A stretch of DNA of 64,000 bases, taken from Procambarus clarkii (taxonomy: Eukaryota; Arthropoda; Malacostraca; Decapoda; Cambaridae). Each line of letters begins with the position of its first letter. Within the stretch, counting starts at the first letter, position 1. The notes beneath the pieces were generated by a model. It was not told the DNA's origin and ran no database searches. It saw only the letters and a list, made by a program, of their open reading frames with translations. A program made the translations under genes and the position numbers. Location: assembly GCF_040958095.1 (NCBI RefSeq), contig NC_091227.1, positions 16,233,238-16,297,237 on the forward strand, in the 5' to 3' direction. Of this stretch, positions 9,806 through 22,779 are shown piece after piece.

Positions 9806-10660
9806 AAATCTCTGCCATACACACGACAAAACTACAACGATGCTACATAGTTTGAATAAGTTTTAACGCCTAACAAGTTGTAACAACCAATATAACAAGT
9901 TGTAACAATGTTCTAATACATCATAAAAATATTATAGAAAGATGTAACAACTTTATTACAATTTGCAACAAGTGGAAAATAGGGACAATTTCGTTTTGTG
10001 TTTGCAGGGCTTATAATACCCTCAGAATGTTTTGTTACAGAATACCATTTCCATGGAATTTGGGGCTCAGTTATTCATAAAATCCAATAGTTGGCAGGAG
10101 TACATCTTAAATTAAAAACGCATTTTTTTTTAGCATTGTCTTTGCTTCGTATTTAAATATTTTCAAGTTCTACAATACTTGCATGGTTTGTGTATTCATT
10201 GTTCACATTTTCAATTTTTATCTACATGGTTTGTTGATTTTCCTTTTAGGATTTATTTTCAATTAGTAAATTTCTTCATTACTGTAACTTCCTTTCTGGG
10301 ATTATTTTCTTGGCATGTCAGCTCAACTGTTCCTTTCAGTTGAGGAATCATCATCTGTCAACCATTTTTTCAATCACATATTTGTCTGATCTCAATTTCA
10401 TTGTCTTTCCACTCCTGGCCTTTGTAAACAGTAGGAAAAGTAGAAATGGTTCAGACAATTTTCTGGAAAGTAATTATTAATAGATAGTACCTAGCTAGAA
10501 AGGTTATTTAGCAATGTAATTTTCTGGAAAATGTGTGTCAAATTAGGTAATGTAGGCAAGTTCTTATTTTAATTGTGTGGATAGCTACATATATATTGGC
10601 TTCTTTATCGTTACATAATACAGTATTTGCAAACTGAAGCCTTACATTCTCTTCCAGTCT
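9806..10660. other. AT-rich unassigned sequence
   Basis: Nothing recognised. Confidence 0.35.
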
Positions 10661-10664
10661 TATA

Positions 10665-10865
10665 TGTCCAGCCACTTGGGCTGGACAGTAGAGTGATGGT
10701 CTTGCTTTATGCAGGTTGGGGTTCCATCCCCGACCGTCCAGGTGATTGGGTACTATTCCTTCCCCCCCCCCCCCCCCCCCCCGTCCCATCCCAAATCCTT
10801 ATCCAGACCCTTTCCAAGTGTTATAGTCATAATGGCTTGGCACTTTCTCCTGATAGTTCCCTTCA
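10665..10865 (+). mobile_element. SINE family D copy with poly-C tract
   Basis: Starts with a tRNA-like head (GCCACTTGGGCTGG ... GGGTTCCATCCCCGACC in diverged form). It is interrupted by a run of about 22 C residues (10762-10783), then CATCCCAAATCCTTATCC and CATAATGGCTTGGCACTTTC. Matches the minus-strand copy at 3795-3975. Confidence 0.7.
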
Positions 10866-10879
10866 CTTCCAGTCTTATA

Positions 10880-11010
10880 TTTAGATTCTTTATTCAGGTA
10901 AAGGTACATACATTGCAGATGAGATATAAACATAATGTTGGATTTAAAGAAAGAGCTAGTACATACAATACCTAAAGCCCCTAGTACGAATAGCGTTTCG
11001 GGCAAAGGTT
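10880..11010 (-). mobile_element. SINE family A-type 3' module
   Basis: On the minus strand reads GCCCGAAACGCTATTCG, then a stretch containing CCAACATTATG and GTACCTTTACCTGAATAAA. The same module recurs at 20757, 25748 and 28228. Confidence 0.65.
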
Positions 11011-12500
11011 TTCGTTACCATCTTATATTCCCAATTACATTACCCTCTCAACCAAGGGTTGATAGTCCCTTATACGAAAGCCATATTTTACTTTTGTGGC
11101 CTTACTCTCATAAGGCTGCACATTGTATTATGCATTGTATACATTGAAATATATAAAAAAATTAATTTACAAAGCTTCATTAATTTAAACTGCTTTGGAA
11201 GGCTGCACTGATTACCATAAAAACAAACATGCAGTCTTAAGGCCACAAGTTTCCCACCATTGTCTATAAATTTTATTTTACACTTTAAGCTAATATATTA
11301 AATAATAGAATCTCTTTCCTATGCACTTCTTTTGGACTTAGAGCAGAAATCTGCATTTGATTTCAAGAATTCACAAACAAACTTAACTCACTGCAACCAC
11401 TTGCATAAAAACATTGTTAGCAAAGTACCTCTAACTGCAGAAAAATTCTTATAAGCTTCATTAGCAACCTAAATGTTAAGACAATATTAATTCTTCACTG
11501 CATTTTCAGATCATTTTCCATTATTCTTTATTCTAATTACCATAGCTTCTTTTTCTTAAGGAATAAAATCTCCCCTTCTCACTCCACACAGATGGCAATA
11601 TTTATCCATGTGATATGCCAGGCTTACAACATGAACACAGAGTTGTGTTCATGTGAAGCAGTAATGTCCTTATTTCTCATACATGACGAAATCTTAATTG
11701 TAACCATCATTACAACTTTGGTCCCTCAATTAAGTGGCACAATGCTATTCCATTATTTTCCTGTATAGATGAAAGCAAAATCCAATTTTCTTAACCAATA
11801 AGAAAACTATTACAAAATTTATTTTAAAGTTGTTGTGTATAAATGTCATAAATTGATTTTAACTCAGCAGTACATTAAGTGCAAAATCATGTATATGCTT
11901 AAGGTAATTTGTATTTTCCTTTAAGTAAAAAAAAAAAAGGTTTTGCATTGTTATCTGTTAAAAATTGGTCTGGTGAGCATCAAACCAATTTTTAATAATG
12001 CAATCTGTTACATTATTAAGTGACAAGACCGAAATAATCAAGAATGTTTTGCCCATAAACATATTAAATAGAACAAAACAGGTTTCCTTCTTCGAAGTCC
12101 TTTTCCTCCTCCCCCTCACTTCCTGCCTTAGTGGCCATATCCTGTACTTAAAAGCTGCAAAAGGGGTACCCCTCAAACAGCCAAGAAGGCTTCCTGCTTA
12201 CATTGTAAACTACTTAATGCATATGGAGGAGAACAATGCTAATCCACTCGCACAACACAGATGGAATGCAAGTCAGGCAGAGCCCCATACTAGGACTTAC
12301 ATATGTTACACATAGCTGATCGTTGACTGCACTAGACCATTATGCACCAATTAACGACTGTTAAACTGACATCAGCAATTCAATAGAGTTTCCTGAGCAG
12401 CCTGATCAAATGAACCAAGCTAGTGATCCCCATAATCACCTCAAGGTATACTCAAGATATGTTCAATGAACTCAAGACAAACCAATTATAAAATATATTA
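11011..12500. other. AT-rich intergenic sequence downstream of the POC5-like gene
   Basis: Nothing recognised apart from short A/T runs. Confidence 0.35.
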
Positions 12501-12506
12501 CTGTTC

Positions 12507-12512
12507 TTTATT
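12507..12512 (-). terminator. candidate poly(A) signal of the POC5-like gene
   Basis: AATAAA on the minus strand about 140 bp after the stop codon at 12653. The position is typical for a 3' end; use is inferred. Confidence 0.5.
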
Positions 12513-12652
12513 ATGCCCTTTTCTTAAGAATGTTTCAAAATACAATACAAAAATAGCAATACAACACAAAGTATTTTCAGATTCATAACATAAACATGCA
12601 TTTATAACAAAAACTCATAAAATACAATGAACACTAATGTTACAAATCCTAA

Positions 12653-15600
12653 TCACTTATTAATATGTTTCTCAATTATTACAGTAGAAGCACTGGGTTT
12701 GTACACAACCTTTTTCTTTTCTTCAGTAACTCCAGAGAGGATAACATTACGAGTAAGATTTGATGATGCTTGGTTAACCTTGCGAGTTTCATTAATCTCG
12801 GGTTTCTTTTTTGCTTGGTCTTTAGCGTGACCAAAACTAGAATTATTAATGGGTGTACAATAAGGACATTTATAAGGAGCAGAGGAATGATTTGATTTAG
12901 CACCTGCAGATCTGCAATGACATGACCTTGTATACATACAATCTTGCGAGGAAGAGAGCCCTCGCTTCATTGTCGCCTGAGGTTCGGATCCTGAAGGAAT
13001 TGTAGGCTCAGGTCTGTTCATCCTTTCATCACGCAACTGTTGCAAAAAGGCTCGAGTTTCTTGCCGAAGGGAATCGGGGACAAAATCAGAGATAACTGGT
13101 TTTCCTTTTGGTATTGCTCCATGATCTGTCCTTTGAAATCTATGACCCCTTCCAAGACCAACTGATGAAAGACCTGCTGACCTGTAATGAGAGGATCCTT
13201 GATGATCAGTGAATACCTTTTGTTTATTAGAGTAATGACTAAAACTTTCAGCATCAGAACTTTGAGGAGAATTTTCAAAATCTTCACTTCCTCCATACAT
13301 TCTACGATGAGTACTCTGGGACTGTGTTGCTGCCGAGTTCTCACGATCAACACCTCTGCCAAATGTTGAATACGACTTACTTTGCTCATTTTGCTCACGT
13401 GTTCCACGAGAATGATGTACTTGCCCAAAATCTCCATGTGAACCTTTATCTTCCCCTCTTGCTCTTTTTTCACCATTGCGGTTCTTTTTTCCGTCTCTGA
13501 ATCTTTCCGCATTTTCTTTATTTGCTGGGCTAGACTCTCTGTCATTCTTCTCCAGCTGATGACTTACTGGAGACGAAGAGACGCTAGATGACTCAGGAGA
13601 CAAGCTACCTTGGTCTTCATTCTCTTCAAGCCCAAGACGACGGGTAGCTGCATCCTGCAGGCATATTTAAATGGCATTTTTAGTGCTGCAACAATGTTAT
13701 TGAAAGTATACAAACAACAAGGAGGCAATCCCATTATCGGATTAGGTCACCCAAAAGAATTTAACAAGTTTGGGCAAATACAGCAGTGCTAGGCAAGTTC
13801 ATCTTTAACAACAGTATATAGCAGAAGAAAACTGTAAATGTTAGTTAATTCAAGTATGAACATATCAAAGTAAATTTTTGGACACTATTAAAATAATACA
13901 ATAATTATTTACAGTATTATAACTTAACTTCTTAGTGATCTGGTTATGAAGCTTTACATCCATCACAAGTTGACTAAAGAAGTATGTCAGTGATTAATGC
14001 TGCCTAAACCACTTGAAACCTTGATCATGTGCCCTCTGGTCCTGTCTCTCTCTCTCTAGTGACTGTAGACAGATAATTCAAACCTTCATAGGAAAGGGAC
14101 CAGACCAGGGACCTTCATAGGAAAGGTCCCTGGTATTAAGTATCAATTTTATCAAACTTCTCAATATTTCATCTAGAGTATGTCCATTCAGTAAGCAGAA
14201 CTGCATAGTGCAGTCCAAGCAGGATCTGACCAATGCTAAAGAATGATATTTATGATTCTGTTCCTAATGTTACTTATTATAGATCTTTGCACCCTGTTTT
14301 CCTTATTTCATGCACTGATACATTGCTGCCTTAGCCTCAAGTTGCTACAAGCCAGGACTCTCAAGTCTCTCTCACAATTTGATCAACAAATGACTGTAAC
14401 ATTGGTATATAGCATATCTTTCCCTAGTTTAAGCCATTTGCATCTCTCTACATTAAACTGCATTTGCCATTCCTTTGCCAGCATTACATGTCCTATCTTT
14501 GTGTCATAAGTAAACAGGCTAATATTACTGGTCACTCCAGTATTAAGGTTAATAGATGTAGATGTAAATTATGAAAAACTGTGGTTCCAATAAAAAGCCA
14601 TGGCATGCCACCACTTGTATCCATCTACTACAACTTCAATCCATTGATGCTGACCCTGTTTTCTGCCTTTCAGCCATGCCCTTATCTAGCTTAGTATGTT
14701 TCCTCTGATGCCATGCGCTCTGACTTTCTCGAGTAGCCTCTTGTGCGGAACTGTGTCAAAAACCCACAAGAACAAGATGACATATTTGGAAGTGAACTAT
14801 GTAAGTTATTACGACTAGATTTTCAAATTATCAAATTTATCTAAAAAATTACTAGAAAATTATATCCTGCACTTCCCTTTGTTTACCTTAAATAAAAGTT
14901 GCTAGTGAAACTTTATAGTGCAAGTCAGCCATCTGAATTACCATACAGTCACAACTAATACAAGTTCACAAAACAATGGATACAAATGGGTCAGATGTAA
15001 CACTAACAAGGCACAACGGTTTCAAGCTCAACAAGCCACATTGCAGGACAGAAAACAGGAGATACTTTTTCACCCATAGAGTTATAAACCCATGGAACAG
15101 CCTACCCGCTGAAACACTGCTGCAGTTTAAGATCCAGCTCGATAAGATCATCAGGACATAGGGAGGGGGGGGGGGTCATCTCTGAGAAGCCACCAATTTC
15201 CTGTCCTTGTCGAGGCCACTAGTGAAATGGTGGCCCATAGATAAATTTAATTAAATTGTACAAGGTTAGAGTCAGAAAAGACTTTAATAAATATATGTTT
15301 GAGACAATAACATGAGCATTGAAGATTTATGGAACAGATTAACTAGTCCATGAATGAATTTGCTTGGGTGTAAATAGCACATAAACCAAAATGCTTTATG
15401 AAGTTTTATATTTTCTTATGTTCTTAAGTTTTTAATATTCTCAAGTACCATGCAGCAACAATAGTTCTAAAGTAGTCAATCTATACAAAAATATGCTACA
15501 TCAAGCAAAACTTGTTGCCTGTACTGAGAGAGAGATTGAAATAGAGATAGAGATAGAGATATATATTAGTTATTTCCTAAATTTACCTGAGGGCCACTAA

Positions 15601-18600
15601 TACTAGTGGCCTCGACGAGGACAGGAAACTAGCGGTTTGTCAAAAGTCCTCCCCCCCCCCCCATTTGCCCTGATGATCTTTCCTATCTGTATTTTAAAAC
15701 CCAGCAGAGCTTTAGCGTTTACGGTTTCAGCAGGAAGGCGGTTCCACCTTCAATTAGTTAATGTAGAATCAATAATAAACAATTTTGGATTTTAAAGGAT
15801 CCGCAAGGAACTCTATTACTGAACTGCCCGAATTTACCAGAGGGACACCATCTCTAACGACATTGATGGAGACAGGAAGCCAATAGCTTGTCAAAGGTTC
15901 CCCCTCATTATTTCTAAGATTTTTCCAGATGAATTTTGAAATATGGTACTATCTTGGCATTTATGGCTTTGGCAAGTAGGTGATTCTATGGTTAATTGCT
16001 TCATGGGTGAAAAAACATCTATTTTCAATTCCCTATTGGGCTTTGTAGAGCTAGAAGCTATTTTCCCCCCTTGTTTTATATTGACCATTTAAAGAAGTGA
16101 TCAGGAACTATATCTTCCAATTTGTTCAATATTTTATGCTCACTGAAATCAGCCCTGTTATGTCTGGCTCTTAGTGTTATTCATCTTGAGACCCTCAAAC
16201 TTTCTGGATATAAGACATGACTGGCTTTTTTTTTTTTTATCTCCATTCAACTTTTCCCAAAGCTGACATGTCCTTTTGAGGGTTATGTGTTGTAATCAAC
16301 AAGTTAGGAGTGAATATTAACTATGCTTGGACATAATAGTACAGATAGGGATGCATCAGATACTTCTTCAGTTGGAAAAACATTTAGCAGTCTCCGTGGC
16401 GCAGTGGTAAGATACTCGCCTGGCGTTTCGCAAGCGCCTTGCCTTGGGTTCGAATCCTGGCCGGGGAAGATTGACCGGGCGCCAATCCTTAACTGTAGCC
16501 TCTGTTCACCCAGCAGTGAATGGGTACCTGGTTGTTAAACGATTCGGCGGGGTCGTATTCCGGGGAAATTAGGGTTAAGGACCTGCCCGAAACGCTACGC
16601 GTACTAGTGGCTTTACAAGAATGTAAAACTTGTATATGTAAACTTTTCCTTAAAGTTAAATACAGTATAGGGCATGTTTGATTATCCCTATGGTTTTGTT
16701 GATTTTTTTTTACTGCACTCTACTTTCACCAACTTTCAATGACTGAATCATAAGTCCTTCTTTTTACCAATTTGTTGCAAGGTCGTATAGTTAATACTGT
16801 ATCATAATTATGATTTATTTTTAATATTGATGAGATTAGGGATACACTAAAATGGAAGAATGAAGTGAAACTGCTTCTGAAAGAACCATGAATGGAAGGA
16901 AATGCATAATGAGTCATATAACTGAAGATATTTAATGAATTAGCGATTTTGCACAATACCGTCAGGATACAAACATGATAAAAACTCTTAAAACATAAAA
17001 AGAAAGTACAGATGAGTCCCACTTGAATCAAAAGATTCATTGCAAATCCTATCCATTGCGAAAGGATTGCCATTGCATCCAAACTTTGCTACTTTATCCA
17101 CAAAATAATAAGTTTTTATTAGTGTAATTGATAGAATACACTTGAACAAAATTACAAAATATATATTTTTAATTTGGTTTTATATACACTGGTATATATT
17201 TTTACCATTAGATGTTTTCTTCGAATTGCAGTTGCAACCAATTACAATGGTCTTACCACAAGAACTGAGGCTTCTCATTACAACCATATTGCTGGTGGAC
17301 TGGATTTTAACAAGACTCCGCAATACTCAACTGAGGTTACTAACCTGAAACATTGTAATGGCTTCAGAATTTAAGACATTGGCACTACGGAGAAAAGCCT
17401 GTTTGGCTGCCTCTTGACAAAGCAACAGTTCTGCACGTAGATGACTGTTCTCCTCTTTGAGAACCTGAAACTGAAAACAACAACCAAGTATAACACTTAA
17501 CATACCCCATGAAATTGAAATAAATTTATTGAGACATAAATACAGAGAGAGACGAGGCAGCTACATGAAATGACCAAATTTACACACCTCAATTTATCTA
17601 ACCAATTACTAACAATTCCTATACACTTCCTATGGATGTACTGTAATTCTCTAAAGCTTCATTTCTTTAAGAACAATTGCCACCAATGAGAGATATATAT
17701 TTTAACATGGATCCTATGAACTAAGTATATAGAAAAATACTATTTGGAGGAATTAATTTTCTGAAACAGGAAAAATTATTTCTTTTTATAAAAAGGATAG
17801 CTGCTAGCAAAGCCATCCAAAGTGTATTAATAAACCTCGCACAATATCCCATTCTCGAGCTAGCCGAGAGCTAAAATCAGTTATATGACATTCAATGCTA
17901 TTTTTTGCACGCTGAGTATATATTACTAATGTTGACAATACAGTATTTATTATAGTAATTACTGGAAACTTTTAGAGCAAAAAATATCTGAACTTAACTA
18001 GTAACATACTGTGGTGCCATAATTCTTTTGAAGAACTTTCTTTCTCCAGGTAGAAAATGCACTTTTTGCAAGACGTTTACTACGAGTCCTTCCTGCAATC
18101 CTCAGAAGATGTCCCTGCAAAATCAAAATTGCTATCAGCCTTTCTATTTGTGACATTCCTAATTGCATCTATTCACAACAAAACCTCTTGTTTACTATCA
18201 CAGTGTGTGTGTGTGTGTGTACAATATAAATAACTACATTATGAACTAAATTCCAAACATTGTTAACACACAGACAAGGTGATTACTGTAGTGTAGTTGT
18301 GAGACACTATTTTATAATATTTTGATTGCTCACTTCCCCTTCATCCCAGTAATAACTGTACAATACAGAGAACGTAACAATGTCAATAATGCAGTCTTGT
18401 GCTTTATGAATGTTCTTTAGAAGTGTCAATATATGTTATCTTTTAAGTCTCGAATTATGAATCTTTAATTTATGAAAATTTCTCATAGTAAAAGCCATAT
18501 TGTACTGCATTTAAATATTGTTATGTCTTACAAAACTAAATCAAAATAATTTCAAAAATAACATTTTACCTCTGTTAGATGAACATTATAGTATCAAAGT

Positions 18601-21600
18601 ATAATACCCTACTATACAAAAATAATTATGAAGTAATATCATGCAATTATTAGTTTAGTTAATTAAGGGTCAGAAGAAGATTAGTAAGATGACTTAATAA
18701 TATAACTAACCTCCTCTCTCGTCTGTATATGATGCATTCTCCTCGCCATCTCTTCATTTTCCTGCTGCTGATTATAGAGCTGATTTTTTAAGGCTGGTAT
18801 TTCCTATAATTAAAAAGTTGATCTTATTAAATCCAGTGCTTAATCCTTAAACACTTATTGAAAATGATCTTAGTCATATTAAAGTCTCCCCTTTTCCCCC
18901 GGTTCTTTTAGCAAAGTGAAAGTTATATAAACTAGTTGTAAATTTTACCGAAGCATGTCAGACGAGACTGCTAGAAGTGAATATTCACAAAAAGTTATGG
19001 TGCTGAAACGAGAAGGAAATTATGTGTGTAAACTAAATATAAATGGTGAAATGTTGCAAGTGGTTGACCAATTTAAATACCTAGGATGTGATCATTTAAT
19101 GAGAATAATCAAACAGGGAAGGAAAGTGGTTGGTGCAATGAAAGCTTTGATTATGGAAACAAGGTAGAAACAGACATAGCTAGAGATCTGCATGAAGAAG
19201 TGGTAGTACTGACTGTTATGTATGGCTACAAAATGATAGTGCTATATGGGTTTGAAAAACCAAAGAGTTAAAGCAGTAGAAATGAACAATCTATGAAGCA
19301 TGTATGTGTTAATGCGATAACAATCTGACCCATCAGTATGTACCTGACCGTGAATGTTCCACACACCTCAACATCCAACAAAGTGATATCTAAAGTGTTT
19401 ATACCAAGCTTTGGGTTATAACTATAAATGTGGTGTCAAAATGTTTGCAAATAAATTTATTATCTTGAGGTTATCTTGAGATGATTTCGGGGCTTAGCGT
19501 CCCCACAGCCCAGTCCTCGGCCAGGCTTCCTTTTTTGTTACACACCCCCAGGAAGCAGCCCGTAGCAGCTGTCTATCTCCCAGGTACCTATTTACTGCTA
19601 GGTAACAGGATCATCAGGGTGAAAGAAACTCTGCCCATTTGTTTCCGCCTCCACCGGGGATCAAACCTGGAACCTCAGGACTACGAATCCGAAGTGCTAT
19701 CCAGCCCCCTAATACTAGAGTAAAGATGTAAAACAAAATGTTTTGTGAAAATATATTGTGTGTTATATTACTGAATACATGAATGTTTATCAACATTTCA
19801 ACATTCCTCATTTATTTTTCAACATGAAATGTATAAATGTGGGCATATGATCAGTCTATATTATTGTAACAAACGGGCTCACCATAGCCAATGCTACTGG
19901 AACTTCTTGTTCTGAGTAGCTGAATCTAAAACAACAACATATTGTAACAAGGAATCAAACTTTCAAATTTTTCTGGAAGGTAATCTGCAAAGCACTGTGA
20001 AAATGTTCACAAGCAGAGCCGTTATTAACTTGGGTGATAGGAGTTGGCCGCGGTGATCTCTGGACAGTCCCCCAATGAAAAAAGACTAGCTACAGTACTG
20101 TACTATAATTGTATTTTGACTCTATTCACCTCCACCTACCTTCCCCCAATAATTATTTTACAGTGTATAGAACTTGACAGCATCAATACTGAAGTCCAGA
20201 CCTTTCCTAAGTGCCTTCAAAGCTATATTAGTAATCTGTCACTCTTTTGTAACTGACAAGAATGTTCCGTACTGAGAAGTCAAACTAGCATTTGAACATT
20301 ATTACTTGATAATGCTTATACTGGCTCAAATTAAGTTTTAATCTTAGATATGTATGGATGTAAGCTTCTTTTAATTGTCAGCTTAATTCAAGACTGGAAG
20401 AAGATTAGTATTCTGAGGACATAATGAAACATTTGTATTCCAATCAACACTGCCTTTAATATATGACTAACCTCCTCTCTTGCCTTCATAAGTTGCATTT
20501 TCTTCCCCAATTCCTCATTTTCCTGCTGCTGATTATGGAGCTGATTTCTTAAGGTTGAAATTTCCTGTAATTCAGAAGTTGAGCCTATGAGAACCAGTGC
20601 AATGACCCCTTGTCGACAATGATTCAAAATTTATATATCCTCTCAGGTTTGAGAAATTTTTATAACATGCTCTGAATAAATAAGAGATATTTATATTAGT
20701 TATAAAGCAGTCTGAATTTTAGAGGTTAGAGTGTGCATATTTGCTCGAAATTTACTGGTTTGCCCGAAACGCTATGCGTACTAGTGGCTTTAGGTATTGT
20801 ATGTACTACAGGTATCTCTATCTTTTAATCCAACATTATGTAACTCAATGTATGTACCTTTACCTGAATAAAAAAATCTAAATCTATATAAAATTTCAGA
20901 ATTCTAAACCACTACTATAAGAGAAAATTATGGAACATCCAAATTTTCTAAGTATACCTGCTGTAGATCTGCCACTGCCCGATGGTATTTGTCATTGTCT
21001 GCAGAGAGACGACTTATTTCATCAGAAAGAGTCCGAACATGCTTACGTTCTTCTGTTCCTTTTAGGTGTAAGCTGGCAACACAATTTCGTATCTCCTGAA
21101 GACCTGCCTGGGATAGGTAAATCAGTGCTATTCCATTTAAAACAAATAAAATGGAAACATATATTTCAATATAGTGTTTGAGTATCAGAATAGTGGACAG
21201 GTGAGTGCATGTAGCAGATTAAAACTTTAGGTGTATGAGAAGTAATCAAAGTGGTTTAAAATATCCCAGAGTGCTATGACCACCTGCATAAACTAGACTT
21301 ATATAAAGATGATGATGTGAGAAGGATGTCTTGTAAATCACACTATTCTTCACATCAGGAAAGGCAAATAAGTTAGACAAAATGAAATTCACACTTCACT
21401 ATTTGACTTCAAAACAAAGATTTATTTAATTACAATAAATAATTCATTACTAGCAAATTTCCAAATGATTGACTAGATAAATGATTTAACTAATGCTAAC
21501 CTGTACATGATCATCTAAGCTGTTAACAGCTGAAGATAGGTCATCTAAACCCTGGATATTTTTAGTTCGTGTCTCAGTAATTCTCACAGTCTTCTCTGAA

Positions 21601-22044
21601 AAATAAAACAAGAGGTGAAAATTACACAACTACAACATAGCTACTGTTATTAGTCACTGTTAGAGCATCAATATATGCTGAAGCAGTCATCTATGCACAG
21701 CACGTTCAGCACTAAGTTATTTATTTCATTCAATATCAGACATTTTTGCTCAAAGTGAGATATTTGCAAGTTTCAAGTCAATACAATGATAAGTTCTGGA
21801 GATACTGACTTGAAACCCGTTGAAAATAAGCCAAATACTGTATTAAACAAGAGCGTTTACCTGATACCCTTGTTTGGGCTTGTCTCTCTGGATTTACCGT
21901 AGCATTGCTGCCATTCTTGCCCTTCGCTTCATGTACTTTATTTTCATCTAAAGTATTTGTCCTCTTTGATATTTTGTGATTTTCCTCAGACACGCCATCC
22001 TCTGTTCCAGTGTCTATATCAGAGTCATCGCCAGAAGACCCCAT
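12653..22044 (-). CDS. POC5: POC5-like centriolar coiled-coil protein, 8 coding exons
   Basis: Coding exons (minus strand, 5' to 3'): 21861-22044, 21501-21595, 20958-21107, 20472-20564, 18711-18803, 18010-18114, 17345-17470, 12653-13654. Each has GT-AG borders and the phases agree throughout, giving 615 aa if both 93-nt exons are used and 584 if one is. The start is the first ATG after a splice acceptor at 22058, so a non-coding first exon is expected upstream. Residues from about 62 on are heptad-rich. A Trp motif (AFSTWRKKVLQ) resembles the centrin-binding repeats of POC5. AFLRSANVLNSEAITMFQ matches the vertebrate POC5 segment of the form AFMRGVCALNLEAMTxFQ, and the C-terminus TVIIEKH matches its VVVEKH. 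Known POC5 binds centrin and is needed for distal centriole assembly. The middle of the last exon is Ser-rich and probably disordered. The homology call rests on remembered motifs; other centrosomal coiled-coil proteins are possible. Confidence 0.65.
13700..14135. other. intron sequence of the POC5-like gene
   Basis: Nothing recognised apart from a short CT run near 14045. Confidence 0.4.
14140..14790 (-). mobile_element. LINE reverse transcriptase remnant in a POC5-like intron
   Basis: On the minus strand a clear reverse transcriptase segment reads FDTVPHKRLLEKVRAHGI, followed by RAWLKGRKQG, as in CR1/Jockey-like LINEs. Upstream and downstream parts are decayed by stops and frame changes. 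Confidence 0.7.
14940..15265 (+). mobile_element. LINE 3' end with C-terminal ORF2 segment
   Basis: Encodes NGFKLNKPHCRTENRRYFF, then HRVINPWNSLPAE, the terminal region of CR1-like ORF2. Followed by a G-run (15163-15174) and the 3' untranslated signature CCTGTCCTTGTCGAGGCCAC that recurs at the LINE tails near 15595, 44500 and 49440. Confidence 0.75.
15590..15790 (-). mobile_element. LINE 3' tail, minus orientation
   Basis: Contains the reverse complement of GTCGAGGCCACTAG, a C-run (15648-15662) corresponding to the G-run of the plus copies, and a decayed end of ORF2. Confidence 0.65.
15830..16200 (-). mobile_element. second LINE 3' tail, minus orientation, more diverged
   Basis: Carries the same landmarks in decayed form (CATTGATGGAGACAGGAAGC in place of the usual tail) and, on the minus strand, traces of the terminal ORF2 region. 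Confidence 0.55.
16386..16650 (+). mobile_element. tRNA-derived SINE family A, full length
   Basis: Head with A-box TGGCGCAGTGGTAAG and B-box GGTTCGAATCC, then GGGTACCTGGTTGTTAAACG, the end module GCCCGAAACGCTACGCG and an A/T-rich tail. It lies in the large intron before the last coding exon of the POC5-like gene. Confidence 0.85.
18711..18803 (-). CDS. POC5: POC5-like exon 5 (second of a duplicated 93-nt pair)
   Basis: Exactly 93 nt, phase 0 at both ends, with core NQQQENEEMARRMH and the same REE end as the exon at 20472-20564. Acceptor TTATAG and donor GTTAGT. The two copies lie about 1.7 kb apart, separated by a LINE fragment and a family B SINE, and have diverged at roughly half of their residues. 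Confidence 0.75.
18955..19310 (+). mobile_element. LINE fragment (RTE-like reverse transcriptase C-terminus)
   Basis: A 70-codon open stretch ends in NGEMLQVVDQFKYLGCD, the segment NGxxLxxVDxFKYLG typical of RTE/BovB-like and related LINE ORFs. It is followed by a decayed YGxExW and AxEMxxxR region to about 19310. It lies between the two duplicated POC5-like exons, in antisense. Confidence 0.7.
19461..19712 (-). mobile_element. tRNA-derived SINE family B, near full length
   Basis: Same structure as 2263-2505: left end CTTGAGATGATTTCGGGGC, right end with a decayed B-box (GGTTTGATCCCC on minus). Also inside the intron separating the duplicated exons. Confidence 0.75.
20472..20564 (-). CDS. POC5: POC5-like exon 4 (first of a duplicated 93-nt pair)
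   Basis: Exactly 93 nt, phase 0 at both ends, encoding a 31-residue coiled-coil segment with the core NQQQENEELGKKMQ. Acceptor TTACAG and donor GTTAGT on the minus strand. It is a clear paralogue of the exon at 18711-18803 (same length and phase, same core NQQQENEE, same REE end). It could be spliced together with its twin or as an alternative to it. Confidence 0.75.
20757..20875 (+). mobile_element. SINE family A-type 3' module
   Basis: GCCCGAAACGCTATGCG, ATCCAACATTATG, GTACCTTTACCTGAATAAA. No head is visible. Confidence 0.65.
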
Positions 22045-22779
22045 CTGTATTTCTGCCCTGTAAATTTGCAAAATCTAAGATATTTAATCTATTTAATGTG
22101 GAAAGTAGCCACAGATGGCATGATCTGGAATCACAGAAAAATACATGAAAAACCAAGATGGGTTTTGAAATCATTTGACAGACGATTATATCCACTTCAG
22201 TGAAATTAATATAGTCTATTGTGGTCATGGTTGAAAGCTTACCATATTGCAATAGTGGATGAAACATTAACAAAATTTGAAATCTTATTTTGAATATATT
22301 CAACAAGCATGCATGTGCAAATATATATACAGTACTTTAGCATTATTTAATTCTAAATATAAATAAACTAGTGTCCTATTAATGGGGGAGAGGGATTTTC
22401 TTTTACAGCATAAAATACAATACAGCAAAGCATATTTAATACAACTCAGTTCAGCAAAAAATAGTTGACAACCTCTAATTTCAATCCTTTGACTGATGTC
22501 AAAATCCACTGACAAAATTAAAGACTTGTTACAGGCAGAGTTCATGAAAATTTGACACTGCTAGAACCTTAAAAACAAAAGTTATTTACCCAGTCAGAAT
22601 TCCTGAGTAATTATGATTCTACTTAAAATTTAGTGTGAGGGTAAAATTGTCATCTAATCATTTTAGAGTCAACTGATATGGCCATTTTTTTTACTTAATT
22701 TATGCTTTGCATCTTCATTTCCCCATAACAAAACATTATTCCTCCATATTAGCTCATTTGCAGTTCAGATTTAACTGAC

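Noticed and set aside
12679-13545. Alternative minus-strand frames of 74 and 175 codons within the POC5-like last exon
   Set aside because: They overlap the phase-consistent 334-codon exon in other frames and have no link to the upstream exons.
16386-16460. Possible tRNA gene (good A and B boxes)
   Set aside because: The sequence continues into a conserved SINE body, is repeated elsewhere with the same tail and lacks a clean acceptor stem.
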